19,975 nucleotides of DNA from Solirubrobacteraceae bacterium. Its GTDB lineage: Bacteria; Actinomycetota; Thermoleophilia; Solirubrobacterales; Solirubrobacteraceae. The stretch spans positions 2,878 to 22,852 of the forward strand of contig JAEMSV010000059.1 of NCBI GenBank assembly GCA_016462625.1. Direction: 5' to 3'. Positions 6,209-12,621 of the stretch are shown here, piece by piece. Under the pieces are notes generated by a model. That model saw only the letters and a list, made by a program, of their open reading frames with translations. It was not told the origin of the DNA and searched no databases. Positions within the stretch are counted from its first letter, which is position 1, and every line of letters begins with the position of its first letter. The translations under genes and the position numbers were made by a program.

Positions 6209-7198
6209 ATGGATCTCGAACTCCTCCACTCCACCCTCGATGACCTCGGCCAGCCCGCGTTCCGCGCGAAGCAGGTCTGGGCCTGGGCGGCCCGGGGCGC
6301 CAGCGGCTACGACGAGATGACCGATCTGCCCGCCGCCCTGCGCGGGGAGCTCGCCGAGCGTGTGCCGTTCAGCTCCCTCGAAGTCACCCGGCAGGCGGAG
6401 TCGCGCGACGGCACGATCAAGACGCTCTTCAGCACGCACGACGGGCGGGCGATCGAGGCCGTGCTCATGCGCTACCGCGACGGCCGGCGCTCGCTCTGCC
6501 TGTCCTCACAGTCCGGTTGCCCGCTGACGTGCACCTTCTGCGCGACCGGCGCGATGAAGTTCGGCCGCAACCTCACGGCGTCGGAGATCCTCGACCAGGC
6601 GCTGCATTTTCGCCGGATCGAGGAGGTCGACCACGTCGTCTTCATGGGCATGGGCGAGCCGATGATGAACCTCGACCACGTGCTCGAGGTCTGCCGCCGC
6701 CTGCCGGACGTGGGGGTCACGAACCGCCGGACCGCGATCTCCACCGTCGGCTGGATCCCCGGGATCGACCGCCTCGCCGAGGAGTCGATGCCGATCCGGC
6801 TGGCGCTCAGCCTGCACGCGCCCGAGGACACGCTGCGGTCGGAGATCATGCCCGTGAACGACCGCTATCCGCTGGCGGACGTGCTTGCCGCATGCGAGCG
6901 CTTCTACGAGAAGAAGCGCCGCCAGGTCTTCATCGAGTACGTGATGCTCGCCGGCGTCAACGACCGGTACGAGCAGGCGGTCCAGATGGCCGAGATCCTC
7001 GATCCGAAGATCTACAAGATCAACCTGATCCCGTACAACCCCACCGGGTCGCCCTACGACGGCTCGGCCCGAGGTGCCATCGGGGTCTTCCGCGACGCGC
7101 TCGAGGAGCGCGGGCTGCGCGCGACGATCCGCCTGACCCGAGGCCAGGACATCGACGCGGCGTGCGGGCAGCTCGCAGCGAAAGCTGCCGCGGCCTAG
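6209..7198 (+). CDS. rlmN: 23S rRNA/tRNA adenine-C2 methyltransferase RlmN (radical SAM)
   Basis: A 329-residue radical SAM enzyme that makes 2-methyladenosine at 23S rRNA A2503 and, in some bacteria, at tRNA position 37. The 4Fe-4S motif CPLTCTFC supplies Cys104, Cys108 and Cys111, and the following CATGAMKFGRNL is typical of RlmN. The preceding IEAVLM (Glu84) carries the conserved acid. GMGEPMMN is the SAM-binding motif. The C-terminal DIDAACGQL gives the second essential cysteine, Cys319, which forms the covalent RNA intermediate. RlmN is favoured over the related Cfr resistance enzyme by the RlmN-like GQDIDAACGQL tail and the housekeeping context. The start is fixed by a perfect AGGAGG seven bases upstream. 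It is the only plus-strand gene within a long minus-strand housekeeping block and shares a CTAG with the stop of the convergent SCP-2 gene. Confidence 0.96.
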   Translation: MDLELLHSTLDDLGQPAFRAKQVWAWAARGASGYDEMTDLPAALRGELAERVPFSSLEVTRQAESRDGTIKTLFSTHDGRAIEAVLMRYRDGRRSLCLSSQSGCPLTCTFCATGAMKFGRNLTASEILDQALHFRRIEEVDHVVFMGMGEPMMNLDHVLEVCRRLPDVGVTNRRTAISTVGWIPGIDRLAEESMPIRLALSLHAPEDTLRSEIMPVNDRYPLADVLAACERFYEKKRRQVFIEYVMLAGVNDRYEQAVQMAEILDPKIYKINLIPYNPTGSPYDGSARGAIGVFRDALEERGLRATIRLTRGQDIDAACGQLAAKAAAA

Positions 7199-7638
7199 CC
7201 CGGAATCGCGAACAGCGAGCGCAGGCTCCCGGCGAGCTCGATGTCGCCGTCGACCTTCAGCCGCCCGTCCTGCCAGAGCTTGATGCCGTTCACGCCGCCG
7301 AGCACCAGCCGCATGAACGTCACGGCGTCGCACTGCAAGACCGCCGCAGGCTCACCGATCGGCTCGCGGGAGGTCGTGACCTTGGCGTCGTGGAAGTGCA
7401 CGTCGAACCGGTCCGGCTGCCCCCCGTCCTCACCGTCGATCTCGAACCGCACCAGCGCGTCGACGCCGGCTGCCTTCTCGGGGTCGACGTGCTGGGCCAT
7501 CCGGCTGAACACCTCGTCGAGGACCGGCTGGCGCATGGAGCCGCCAACCATCTCCGCCACGCTGGCGTCATCCATGTGACGGAGGTTGCGGGCGACGTGA
7601 TCGGCGTCAATCCCTGAAAAGCGAGGATCCGAGGACAT
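7195..7638 (-). CDS. SCP-2 sterol-transfer-domain protein
   Basis: A 147-residue cytosolic protein made almost entirely of an SCP-2 fold, which binds lipids, fatty acyl chains or other hydrophobic molecules in a tunnel. The C-terminal pattern LWQDGRLKVDGDIELAGSL is the recognisable SCP-2 signature, preceded by alternating strands (VRFEIDG, DRFDVHFHDAKV) and the helix VTFMRLVLGGVNG. The ligand cannot be inferred. ATG 7638 (MSSDPRFSG) is preferred; a GTG at 7659 would add seven residues and has a TANNNT-like box (TAGGGT) 9 bases upstream, so the start is uncertain. It follows scpB on the same strand after a short gap containing a small hairpin. The names are coincidental: SCP-2 is unrelated to ScpA/ScpB. 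Its TAG stop overlaps the rlmN stop. Confidence 0.82.
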   Translation of the reverse strand: MSSDPRFSGIDADHVARNLRHMDDASVAEMVGGSMRQPVLDEVFSRMAQHVDPEKAAGVDALVRFEIDGEDGGQPDRFDVHFHDAKVTTSREPIGEPAAVLQCDAVTFMRLVLGGVNGIKLWQDGRLKVDGDIELAGSLRSLFAIPG

Positions 7639-7668
7639 CTCAGACGAGGGTGTTCCCACGACCGCGCG

Positions 7669-7674
7669 ACCCTA
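7669..7674 (-). promoter_or_regulatory. Candidate -10 box for the SCP-2 gene
   Basis: The minus strand reads TAGGGT, matching TANNNT, 9 bases before GTG 7659 and 30 before ATG 7638. It could give the SCP-2 gene its own promoter after scpB. No -35 box was recognised, so this is only suggestive. Confidence 0.25.
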
Positions 7675-7679
7675 ACAAA

Positions 7680-7695
7680 GACACGCGGGTGTGTC
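7680..7695 (-). terminator. Weak hairpin overlapping the scpB stop
   Basis: On the minus strand GACAC and GTGTC form a 5-base stem around a 6-base loop, followed by TTTGTT. The left arm overlaps the scpB TGA. This is a possible weak terminator or attenuator between scpB and the SCP-2 gene; the short stem makes it uncertain. Confidence 0.25.
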
Positions 7696-8344
7696 AGATA
7701 GTCGGGGTGGCGTCCGCTCCGCCGTCGACGGCCGCGAGCACGGGTGTGGGGGTCTCCCCCTCACCCTCCGGCGAAGGGCCCATGCGGGCCTCCCCGGCCC
7801 GCAGCAGCCGGTCGCGCAGCGCGGCCTGCTCCTCGGGCGTCGGATCCCAGGCGCTGACGTCCGGGAGCGCCTTCAGCGACTCCAGGCCGAAGAGCTTCAG
7901 GAACAGCGGGGTCGTGCGGTACAGGATCGCGCCGAACTGCGATCGGCCGGACTCCTCGATCAGACCACGCTCGATGAGCGTGCCCGAGGCGGAATCGGCG
8001 CTGACGCCGCGGATCCGCGTGATCTCCGGCCGCGACACCGGCTGGAGGTAGGCGACGATCGAGAGCGTCTCGGCCTGGGCGGGCGTGAGCGGCGGGGTGC
8101 GCGGCTTGGCCAGCAGCCGCCGGGCGGCCGCCTCCGCGATCGGGTCGGTCCCGATCGTCACGCCGCCCGCGACGCGCTTGAGCTGCAGTCCGCGCTCACC
8201 CGGCGCGTAGATCTGATCGAGCTCCGCCAGGGCCTCGGCGATCTCGTCGGCGTCGTGCTCGGTGACCTCGACGAGCGCGTCGACGGACACCGGGTCCGGC
8301 GAGAGGAACAGCAGCGCTTCGATGATCCGTGCGAGCTCGCTCAT
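7694..8344 (-). CDS. scpB: Segregation and condensation protein ScpB
   Basis: A 216-residue ScpB, the winged-helix dimer that binds ScpA and, with SMC, forms the bacterial condensin needed for chromosome compaction and segregation. The N-terminus MSELARIIEALLFLSPDPVS and the strongly conserved block LTPAQAETLSIVAYLQPVSRPEI, followed by RGV, identify it; YRTTPLFLKLFGLESLKALP is the typical end of the second winged helix. The last 40 or so residues are low-complexity and probably disordered. ATG 8344 is chosen because it overlaps the scpA TGA as ATGA, giving translational coupling, and matches the family N-terminus. The 22 codons upstream in the open frame lie inside scpA and are not family-like. 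SMC is not in the window. Confidence 0.95.
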   Translation of the reverse strand: MSELARIIEALLFLSPDPVSVDALVEVTEHDADEIAEALAELDQIYAPGERGLQLKRVAGGVTIGTDPIAEAAARRLLAKPRTPPLTPAQAETLSIVAYLQPVSRPEITRIRGVSADSASGTLIERGLIEESGRSQFGAILYRTTPLFLKLFGLESLKALPDVSAWDPTPEEQAALRDRLLRAGEARMGPSPEGEGETPTPVLAAVDGGADATPTI

Positions 8345-9099
8345 GCTGTGGCCGCCTGTGCCAGCGCGCCGCCTGCTTCGACCGCCGCGATGCGGATCTC
8401 GCCGAAGCACTCCTCCTGCTGCCAGTCGGCCTGGCCGCTCTTGTAGAGCTCCAGCAGCGCCCAGAGCGTGACCGCGACGGTCACGCGGTCGGCGTCCTTG
8501 ACGGCCTCGTCGAACGTGAACGCCCCGCGGCGAAGCAGCGACTTCAGGTGGGTCAGGCGCTCGCCGACCGAGACGCGGTGCTCGGTCATGTGGCGGACCG
8601 AGACCTCCTCGGGGAGCCGCAGCAGCTCGCCGATGGCCTTGCCGAGCCGCGCGGGCTTGTAGACGGCGCCGGCCTCCTCAAGGCGGGACTCGCGCAGGAA
8701 CGGCGGCAGCGGGGCGCTGCGATAGCGCACGCCCTCCTCGCCCTCCAGGCGCGCCGCCAGATGCTCGGCAGCGCGGCGGTACCGCTGCGCGTCGATCATG
8801 CGGGCCAGCAGCTCCTCGGCCGCCTCCTGGGGCTCGAGGTCGAGCAGATCCTCGTCCTCGCGCGGCAGCATGAGCCGGGACTTCAGCTCGAGCAGCGCAG
8901 CGATCAGCACGAGGAACTCGGTGGCGACCTCGAGATCCAGCTCACCCTTCGACTCGAGATGGTCGAGATAGGAGACGACCACCTCCGCCAGCGAGACCTC
9001 CATGAGGTCCACCTCGTCCCGCAGGACGAGCGTCAGCAACAGGTCGAACGGGCCAGTGAAGACCTCGAGGTCGAGATCCAGGACAGCAGCGACGTTCAT
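8341..9099 (-). CDS. scpA: Segregation and condensation protein ScpA
   Basis: A 252-residue ScpA, the kleisin subunit that bridges SMC heads in bacterial condensin. The N-terminal kleisin motif LEVFTGPFDLLLTLVLRDEVDLMEV is clear, followed by the helix with LVLIAALLELKSRLMLP (about 60-78) that is nearly invariant in ScpA. The C-terminal winged helix (about 170-240) includes FTFDEAVKDADRVTVAVTLWALLELYKSGQ. ATG 9099 starts next to the kleisin motif; the longer frame to 9177 would overlap trpS by 65 bases and has no family support. It begins 13 bases after the trpS stop on the same strand, so trpS, scpA and scpB probably form one message. Confidence 0.95.
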   Translation of the reverse strand: MNVAAVLDLDLEVFTGPFDLLLTLVLRDEVDLMEVSLAEVVVSYLDHLESKGELDLEVATEFLVLIAALLELKSRLMLPREDEDLLDLEPQEAAEELLARMIDAQRYRRAAEHLAARLEGEEGVRYRSAPLPPFLRESRLEEAGAVYKPARLGKAIGELLRLPEEVSVRHMTEHRVSVGERLTHLKSLLRRGAFTFDEAVKDADRVTVAVTLWALLELYKSGQADWQQEECFGEIRIAAVEAGGALAQAATA

Positions 9100-9112
9100 C
9101 TGCTGAGGCAGG

Positions 9113-10117
9113 CTACCGACGGGGTCCGACGCCCATGGCCTCGCGGACGTCCACCAGCGTCTCGGACGCCAGCCCACGGGCCTTTTCGGCCCCGGCGGCC
9201 AGGATCGCCTCGATGGCGTCCTCGTCGCCGCGGAGCTCGGCGTAGCGCTCCCGGACGGGCGCGAGCATCGCGTTCACCGCATCGGCGGCGGCGACCTTCA
9301 GATCGCCGTAGCCCCGGGCGTCGCGCATGTCCTCGACGACGGCGTCAGGCGTGCGATCACTCGCCACGGCGAGGATGTCGATGAGGTTCGACACCCCTGG
9401 CTTGTCCGGCGCCTTGACGATCTCGTTGCCCGAGTCGGTCACCGCGCGCTTGAACTTCTTCTCCAGCGCCTTGGGCTCGTCGAGCACGTAGACCGTGCCC
9501 TCGGGCGTGCCCCCGGTGGTCGACATCTTCCGCGTCGGCTCCTGCAGATCCATGATCCGCGCGCCGACCTCCGGGGTCCGCTGCTCGGGGACCACGAGGA
9601 TCTCCTCGCCTTCGGGAGCGAAGCGCGCGTTGAAGCGCCGGGCGACATCGCGCATGAGCTCGAGGTGCTCACGCTGGTCCTCACCGACCGGCACCTCACC
9701 GGCGCGGTAGGCCAGCACGTCGGCGGCCATGAGCGCGGGGTAGAACAGCAAGCCGGCGCTGACGAGCTCGCGCTGCGCTGCGGACTTGTCGCGGAACTGG
9801 TGCATGCGGTTCAGCTCACCGATCGCCGTCACCGACGACAGCAGCCAGCACAGCTCGGTGTGCTCGTGGACGTCGCCCTGGCGGAAGAGGATGCAGCGCT
9901 CGGGGTCGAGGCCGGCGGCGAGCAGGATCGCCGTGGTGTCGTAGACGCGCTCGCGCAGCTCCACCGGGGCGTACGCGACGGTGATCGCGTGGAGGTCGAC
10001 GATGCAGTAGATGCCCGGATCGCCGCGGTCCTGGCCCTCGACGTACTGCCGGATCGCCCCGATGTAGTTGCCGAGGTGCTTGCGGCCGGTGGGCTGGATG
10101 CCGGAGAAGATGCGCAC
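9113..10117 (-). CDS. trpS: Tryptophanyl-tRNA synthetase
   Basis: A 334-residue class I aminoacyl-tRNA synthetase that charges tRNA-Trp. The HIGH-type motif is PTGRKHLGNY (9-18) and the KMSKS-type loop is KMSTT (197-201), in which the second lysine is replaced by Thr; KMST variants occur in this enzyme family. GEDQREHLELMRDVARRFN (145-163) is a typical TrpRS block. Length matches bacterial TrpRS. The start is GTG 10117, directly at the conserved MRIFSGIQPTG N-terminus, and no Shine-Dalgarno site is present; instead TAGATT lies exactly 6 bases upstream, as expected for a leaderless transcript. It heads the trpS-scpA-scpB run. No T-box-like leader is visible, and there would be no room for one with this promoter. 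Confidence 0.96.
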   Translation of the reverse strand: MRIFSGIQPTGRKHLGNYIGAIRQYVEGQDRGDPGIYCIVDLHAITVAYAPVELRERVYDTTAILLAAGLDPERCILFRQGDVHEHTELCWLLSSVTAIGELNRMHQFRDKSAAQRELVSAGLLFYPALMAADVLAYRAGEVPVGEDQREHLELMRDVARRFNARFAPEGEEILVVPEQRTPEVGARIMDLQEPTRKMSTTGGTPEGTVYVLDEPKALEKKFKRAVTDSGNEIVKAPDKPGVSNLIDILAVASDRTPDAVVEDMRDARGYGDLKVAAADAVNAMLAPVRERYAELRGDEDAIEAILAAGAEKARGLASETLVDVREAMGVGPRR

Positions 10118-10123
10118 GCGCTG

Positions 10124-10129
10124 AATCTA
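10124..10129 (-). promoter_or_regulatory. -10 box of a leaderless trpS promoter
   Basis: On the minus strand TAGATT (TANNNT consensus) is followed by six bases and then the GTG start codon of trpS, the expected geometry when transcription begins at the start codon. No Shine-Dalgarno site exists. No clear TTGACA-like -35 box is present 16-18 bases upstream; that region is instead occupied by a dyad (10141-10160). Confidence 0.6.
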
Positions 10130-10140
10130 GTCGCTCTGCC

Positions 10141-10160
10141 TCCCGGTCCGACCACCGGGA
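10141..10160. promoter_or_regulatory. Inverted repeat upstream of trpS promoter
   Basis: A perfect dyad with 7-base arms, TCCCGGT and ACCGGGA, around a 6-base centre. It lies 11 bases upstream of the trpS -10 box, covering the -35 position. It may be an operator controlling trpS-scpAB or a terminator hairpin for the upstream membrane-protein gene. No T-tract follows it. Confidence 0.4.
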
Positions 10161-10213
10161 CGGGTCGCCTTCTCCCATCGGTCGGTGCTCGGCGCCGCCC
10201 TGGGTTGCCACCA

Positions 10214-10227
10214 TCGCCCTACGGCGA
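10214..10227 (-). terminator. Small hairpin after the membrane-protein gene
   Basis: TCGCC and GGCGA form a 5-base stem with a 4-base loop, 8 bases beyond the stop codon of the upstream minus-strand gene. It lacks a T-tract. Together with the dyad at 10141-10160 it is the only terminator-like structure in the 118 bases before trpS. Confidence 0.25.
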
Positions 10228-10235
10228 GAAGGACC

Positions 10236-11072
10236 TCAAGCCGAGTGCGTGGGATGGGACTCGCCGGTCCCGGGCGGCGTCGTAGGGGAAGCAGCGGCGC
10301 CGCCCGGGCCGGTGACGAGCACGACCACGGTCTGCTGGATCAGCACCACGACGGTCGCCACGACGAACGCGGGCGCCGTTCCCCACGGCTCGACGGCCAG
10401 GGCGACGATGGTGAAGAACACCAGGACCGCTGGGAGCCCGAGGACCAGGCCGCGAAGGAGCGCGAGCGTCGGATCCCGCCCCTGGGTGGCGAGCGAGAAG
10501 CCCGTCAGGACGCTGATCGCGATCGGCGAGAGCGCCAGAGCGCCGCTCAGCCGCGGACCGGCCGCGTCGGCCGCCGCGGTGATCGCCACGACGAGCGTGG
10601 CGGCGGCGACGGCCCGCAGCGGAAGGTCCCAGACCGGTGAGGGCCGGGACAGCCCGAGGGCCGGCGGGTGGGGCAACACCCGCGCGCCGGCCACGAGCGC
10701 CACCGCCCCGCACGCCGCCGCGACGAGCGGGCCGGCTTCGAACCCGGCCACGACGACCGCGCCTACAAGGAACGCCACCCACGCCGCAGCCAGGCTGACC
10801 GCGGTGCCGAATCGCGCGCTCGCGGCCGCCAGCACGACCATGAACACCACGATGGCGACCAGTGCCAGCAGCGTTCCGGCCGCCGCGTCGGCCGCGAACG
10901 CCTCGCCCTGGTCGAGCGCCAGGGCGAGGAGCACCGGACCCGCGACGATCGGCAGCGACCCCAGCAGGCCGGCGGCACGCGGTCCGTACCGGCGCCCGGC
11001 CAGCGAGGCCCCGACGACCAGCGCCGGGGCGAGCAGCAGCTTCAGCGCGATGACGCCGATGGCCGGGCTCAG
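10236..11072 (-). CDS. Polytopic membrane protein of unknown function, apparent CTG start
   Basis: A small, very hydrophobic protein (about 9-10 membrane segments, 278 residues if started at 11072). The first recognisable start codon in frame is GTG 10934, but that codon falls in the middle of a hydrophobic segment (LPIVAGPVLLALALDQG). Reading upstream, the frame stays open and protein-like: IGVIALKLLLAPALVVGASL, then GRRYGPRAAGLLGSLPIVAG. From memory this resembles the N-terminus of a family of uncharacterised bacterial membrane proteins (LKLLLxP ... GPxxxG ... LPxxxGP), so coding probably begins before 10934. No ATG, GTG or TTG exists in frame between there and the upstream gene. CTG 11072 overlaps the upstream TGA as CTGA, the geometry of coupled starts, and is my preferred start; CTG 11045 and ATC 11051 are alternatives. 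No function is assigned. Confidence 0.7.
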   Translation of the reverse strand: MSPAIGVIALKLLLAPALVVGASLAGRRYGPRAAGLLGSLPIVAGPVLLALALDQGEAFAADAAAGTLLALVAIVVFMVVLAAASARFGTAVSLAAAWVAFLVGAVVVAGFEAGPLVAAACGAVALVAGARVLPHPPALGLSRPSPVWDLPLRAVAAATLVVAITAAADAAGPRLSGALALSPIAISVLTGFSLATQGRDPTLALLRGLVLGLPAVLVFFTIVALAVEPWGTAPAFVVATVVVLIQQTVVVLVTGPGGAAASPTTPPGTGESHPTHSA

Positions 11073-12523
11073 CCCTTCACGACGTAGAGCGAGCCCGCGT
11101 CCCGGGCGCCGTTGTTCGCGAATCCCGCGCCGATCACGATCTCGCGCTTGCGGTCGCCGTCGACGTCGGCGGTGTCGAGCTCGTAGCCGGACTGGTCCTG
11201 CTTGGCCGCGCCGACGAACCGCGTGTCGGCGGCGCCCGGGCGGCTGAGGTCGGTGGTCTGACCGCGCGCGGGAACCTCGACGGCGTACGTCACGCCCGCG
11301 TCGACCCGGCCGAGGCCGCCGGCCAGGAACGCGCTGAGCGCGATCCGCCCATCACCCAGCGGGGCGACCTGCCAGCCCGCCCGATCGCCCGCGAACCCGC
11401 CGACGATGCGCGCGCCGAGCTCGGCGGGGACCGGGTAGCCGACCGGGGTCGTGTCCCTGCGCCCGAAGACGATCGTGATCTCGCCGGCCAGCTTGCGATC
11501 CGCCGCGCTCGCGGTCGGCGCGCCGATCGCGAGGTCGTCCAGCCCATCGCCGTCGACGTCGCCGAGCCCCGTGACGGACTTGCCGAACGACGCGCCCGGC
11601 GTCTGTGGCCCGGTCGCGCCACCGATGACGAAGCCGCCGAAATCCGGCTTGGCGAACTCGATCTTCTTCGGGCGGTCCTTGCGGCCGAAGACCACGACGA
11701 CGGCGTTGTCCGTCGTGAGCGCGATGTCATCCAGCTCGTCGCCGTTGACATCGCCGACGCCCCAGGCGCCGGAGGTCTCGCCCTCCTCGTCGCCGGAACC
11801 CTCGATCGCCACGCGACGGGTCGAGCACGAATTGCGCTTCCACGTGCGGGCGCCGAAGCAGATCTCCGAGTAGCCGGGACCGATCGCGTCGACGATGTCG
11901 TCGACGCCATCGCCGTCGAAGTCGCCAGCCGCCTCCGGTCCCGACGCCTGCGGATACTCGAGCACGCCCTTCGGGCGGCGCGCGAGGTCGATCGCGGTCT
12001 TGCCGCCCGTCGAGAGCACGAGGTAGGCGCGCTCATCGCCGCCGATGCCGTCGGTCACGGCCAGGTCCGGCATGCCGTCGCCGTTGACGTCCCCGACGCC
12101 GGCCACGTGATCACCGGCGCTGTTGCCCGCCTCGCGGCCGACGAACCGCGTGACGCGCGGAGCCTTGTCGATCCGGACCGTGCGACCAGGCAGGCTGATC
12201 AGCCGGCGCGGGCTGAAGACGAACGCCGCACCGGCGCCCGAACGCCGGCCGGAGCTGAAGTTGATCGCGCCCGCGACGAGCTCGTCGCCCGCGCGGCCGT
12301 CGCGGTTGCCCGCGTTCGCGACCCGATCGCCGAACTGGTCGCCCTTCGCGACGCCGTCGACGCGCAGGACGAACTCGGCCTGCAGATCGACCGTCTTGGT
12401 CGTCGTCGCCGCGGTCGCTCCCGCCGGCGCGAGCAGTGCGCCGGCAAGCGCCAGCGCGGCGATGGCTGGAGCACGACCGAGGCGATTCGGCGTGCGTGGA
12501 TGAGCGCAGGAGGAAGCGTGCAT
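11069..12523 (-). CDS. Secreted FG-GAP (integrin-alpha-like) beta-propeller protein
   Basis: A 484-residue exported protein. The N-terminus has arginines followed by a hydrophobic stretch (about 19-34) and a probable signal-peptidase site after ATA near residue 38. The mature part is a chain of FG-GAP repeats, each with a calcium-loop pattern: GVGDVNGDGMPDLAV (142-156), AGDFDGDGVDDI (199-210), GVGDVNGDELDDIAL (255-269), GLGDVDGDGLDDLAIGAP (319-336) and TADVDGDRKREIVIGAG (451-467), with degenerate copies near 71-85 and 387-400. This predicts a seven-bladed calcium-binding propeller as in integrin alpha chains; the ligand is unknown. ATG 12523 is at the signal peptide. No membrane anchor or sortase signal follows. 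It is divergent from the helicase gene, and its TGA overlaps the apparent CTG start of the downstream membrane protein, suggesting coexpression. Confidence 0.88.
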   Translation of the reverse strand: MHASSCAHPRTPNRLGRAPAIAALALAGALLAPAGATAATTTKTVDLQAEFVLRVDGVAKGDQFGDRVANAGNRDGRAGDELVAGAINFSSGRRSGAGAAFVFSPRRLISLPGRTVRIDKAPRVTRFVGREAGNSAGDHVAGVGDVNGDGMPDLAVTDGIGGDERAYLVLSTGGKTAIDLARRPKGVLEYPQASGPEAAGDFDGDGVDDIVDAIGPGYSEICFGARTWKRNSCSTRRVAIEGSGDEEGETSGAWGVGDVNGDELDDIALTTDNAVVVVFGRKDRPKKIEFAKPDFGGFVIGGATGPQTPGASFGKSVTGLGDVDGDGLDDLAIGAPTASAADRKLAGEITIVFGRRDTTPVGYPVPAELGARIVGGFAGDRAGWQVAPLGDGRIALSAFLAGGLGRVDAGVTYAVEVPARGQTTDLSRPGAADTRFVGAAKQDQSGYELDTADVDGDRKREIVIGAGFANNGARDAGSLYVVKG

Positions 12524-12621
12524 GCACCTGCAACCATCGCGGATCGGCCGTCTTACGGTCGGGAGACGATCGCAGACGTCGCGCGCAGGGTGCTGGCCTC
12601 GCGGTAGGCGACAATCCCGGC
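12524..12621. promoter_or_regulatory. Divergent intergenic region, FG-GAP gene / helicase gene
   Basis: 98 bases between two start codons. On the plus strand GACAAT (12610-12615) is followed by exactly six bases and then GTG 12622, the spacing of a leaderless promoter, although the first base differs from TANNNT. A short dyad CCGT-CTT-ACGG lies at 12549-12559. On the minus strand GATGGT sits 9 bases before ATG 12523, a weak -10 candidate. No other structure is seen. Confidence 0.3.

Noticed and set aside
7195..8344. SCP-2 gene as a third condensin subunit because it follows scpA and scpB
   Set aside because: The name similarity is coincidental: the protein has the lipid-binding SCP-2 signature, not a kleisin or winged-helix pattern.
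8329..9384. A 351-codon plus-strand open frame opposite scpA and trpS
   Set aside because: Both minus-strand genes are unambiguous essential families; the antisense frame has no motif and crosses their junction.
12436..12621. N-terminal extension of the helicase frame
   Set aside because: It overlaps the divergent FG-GAP gene start, is rich in Arg and unlike a helicase N-terminus; GTG 12622 is a better start.
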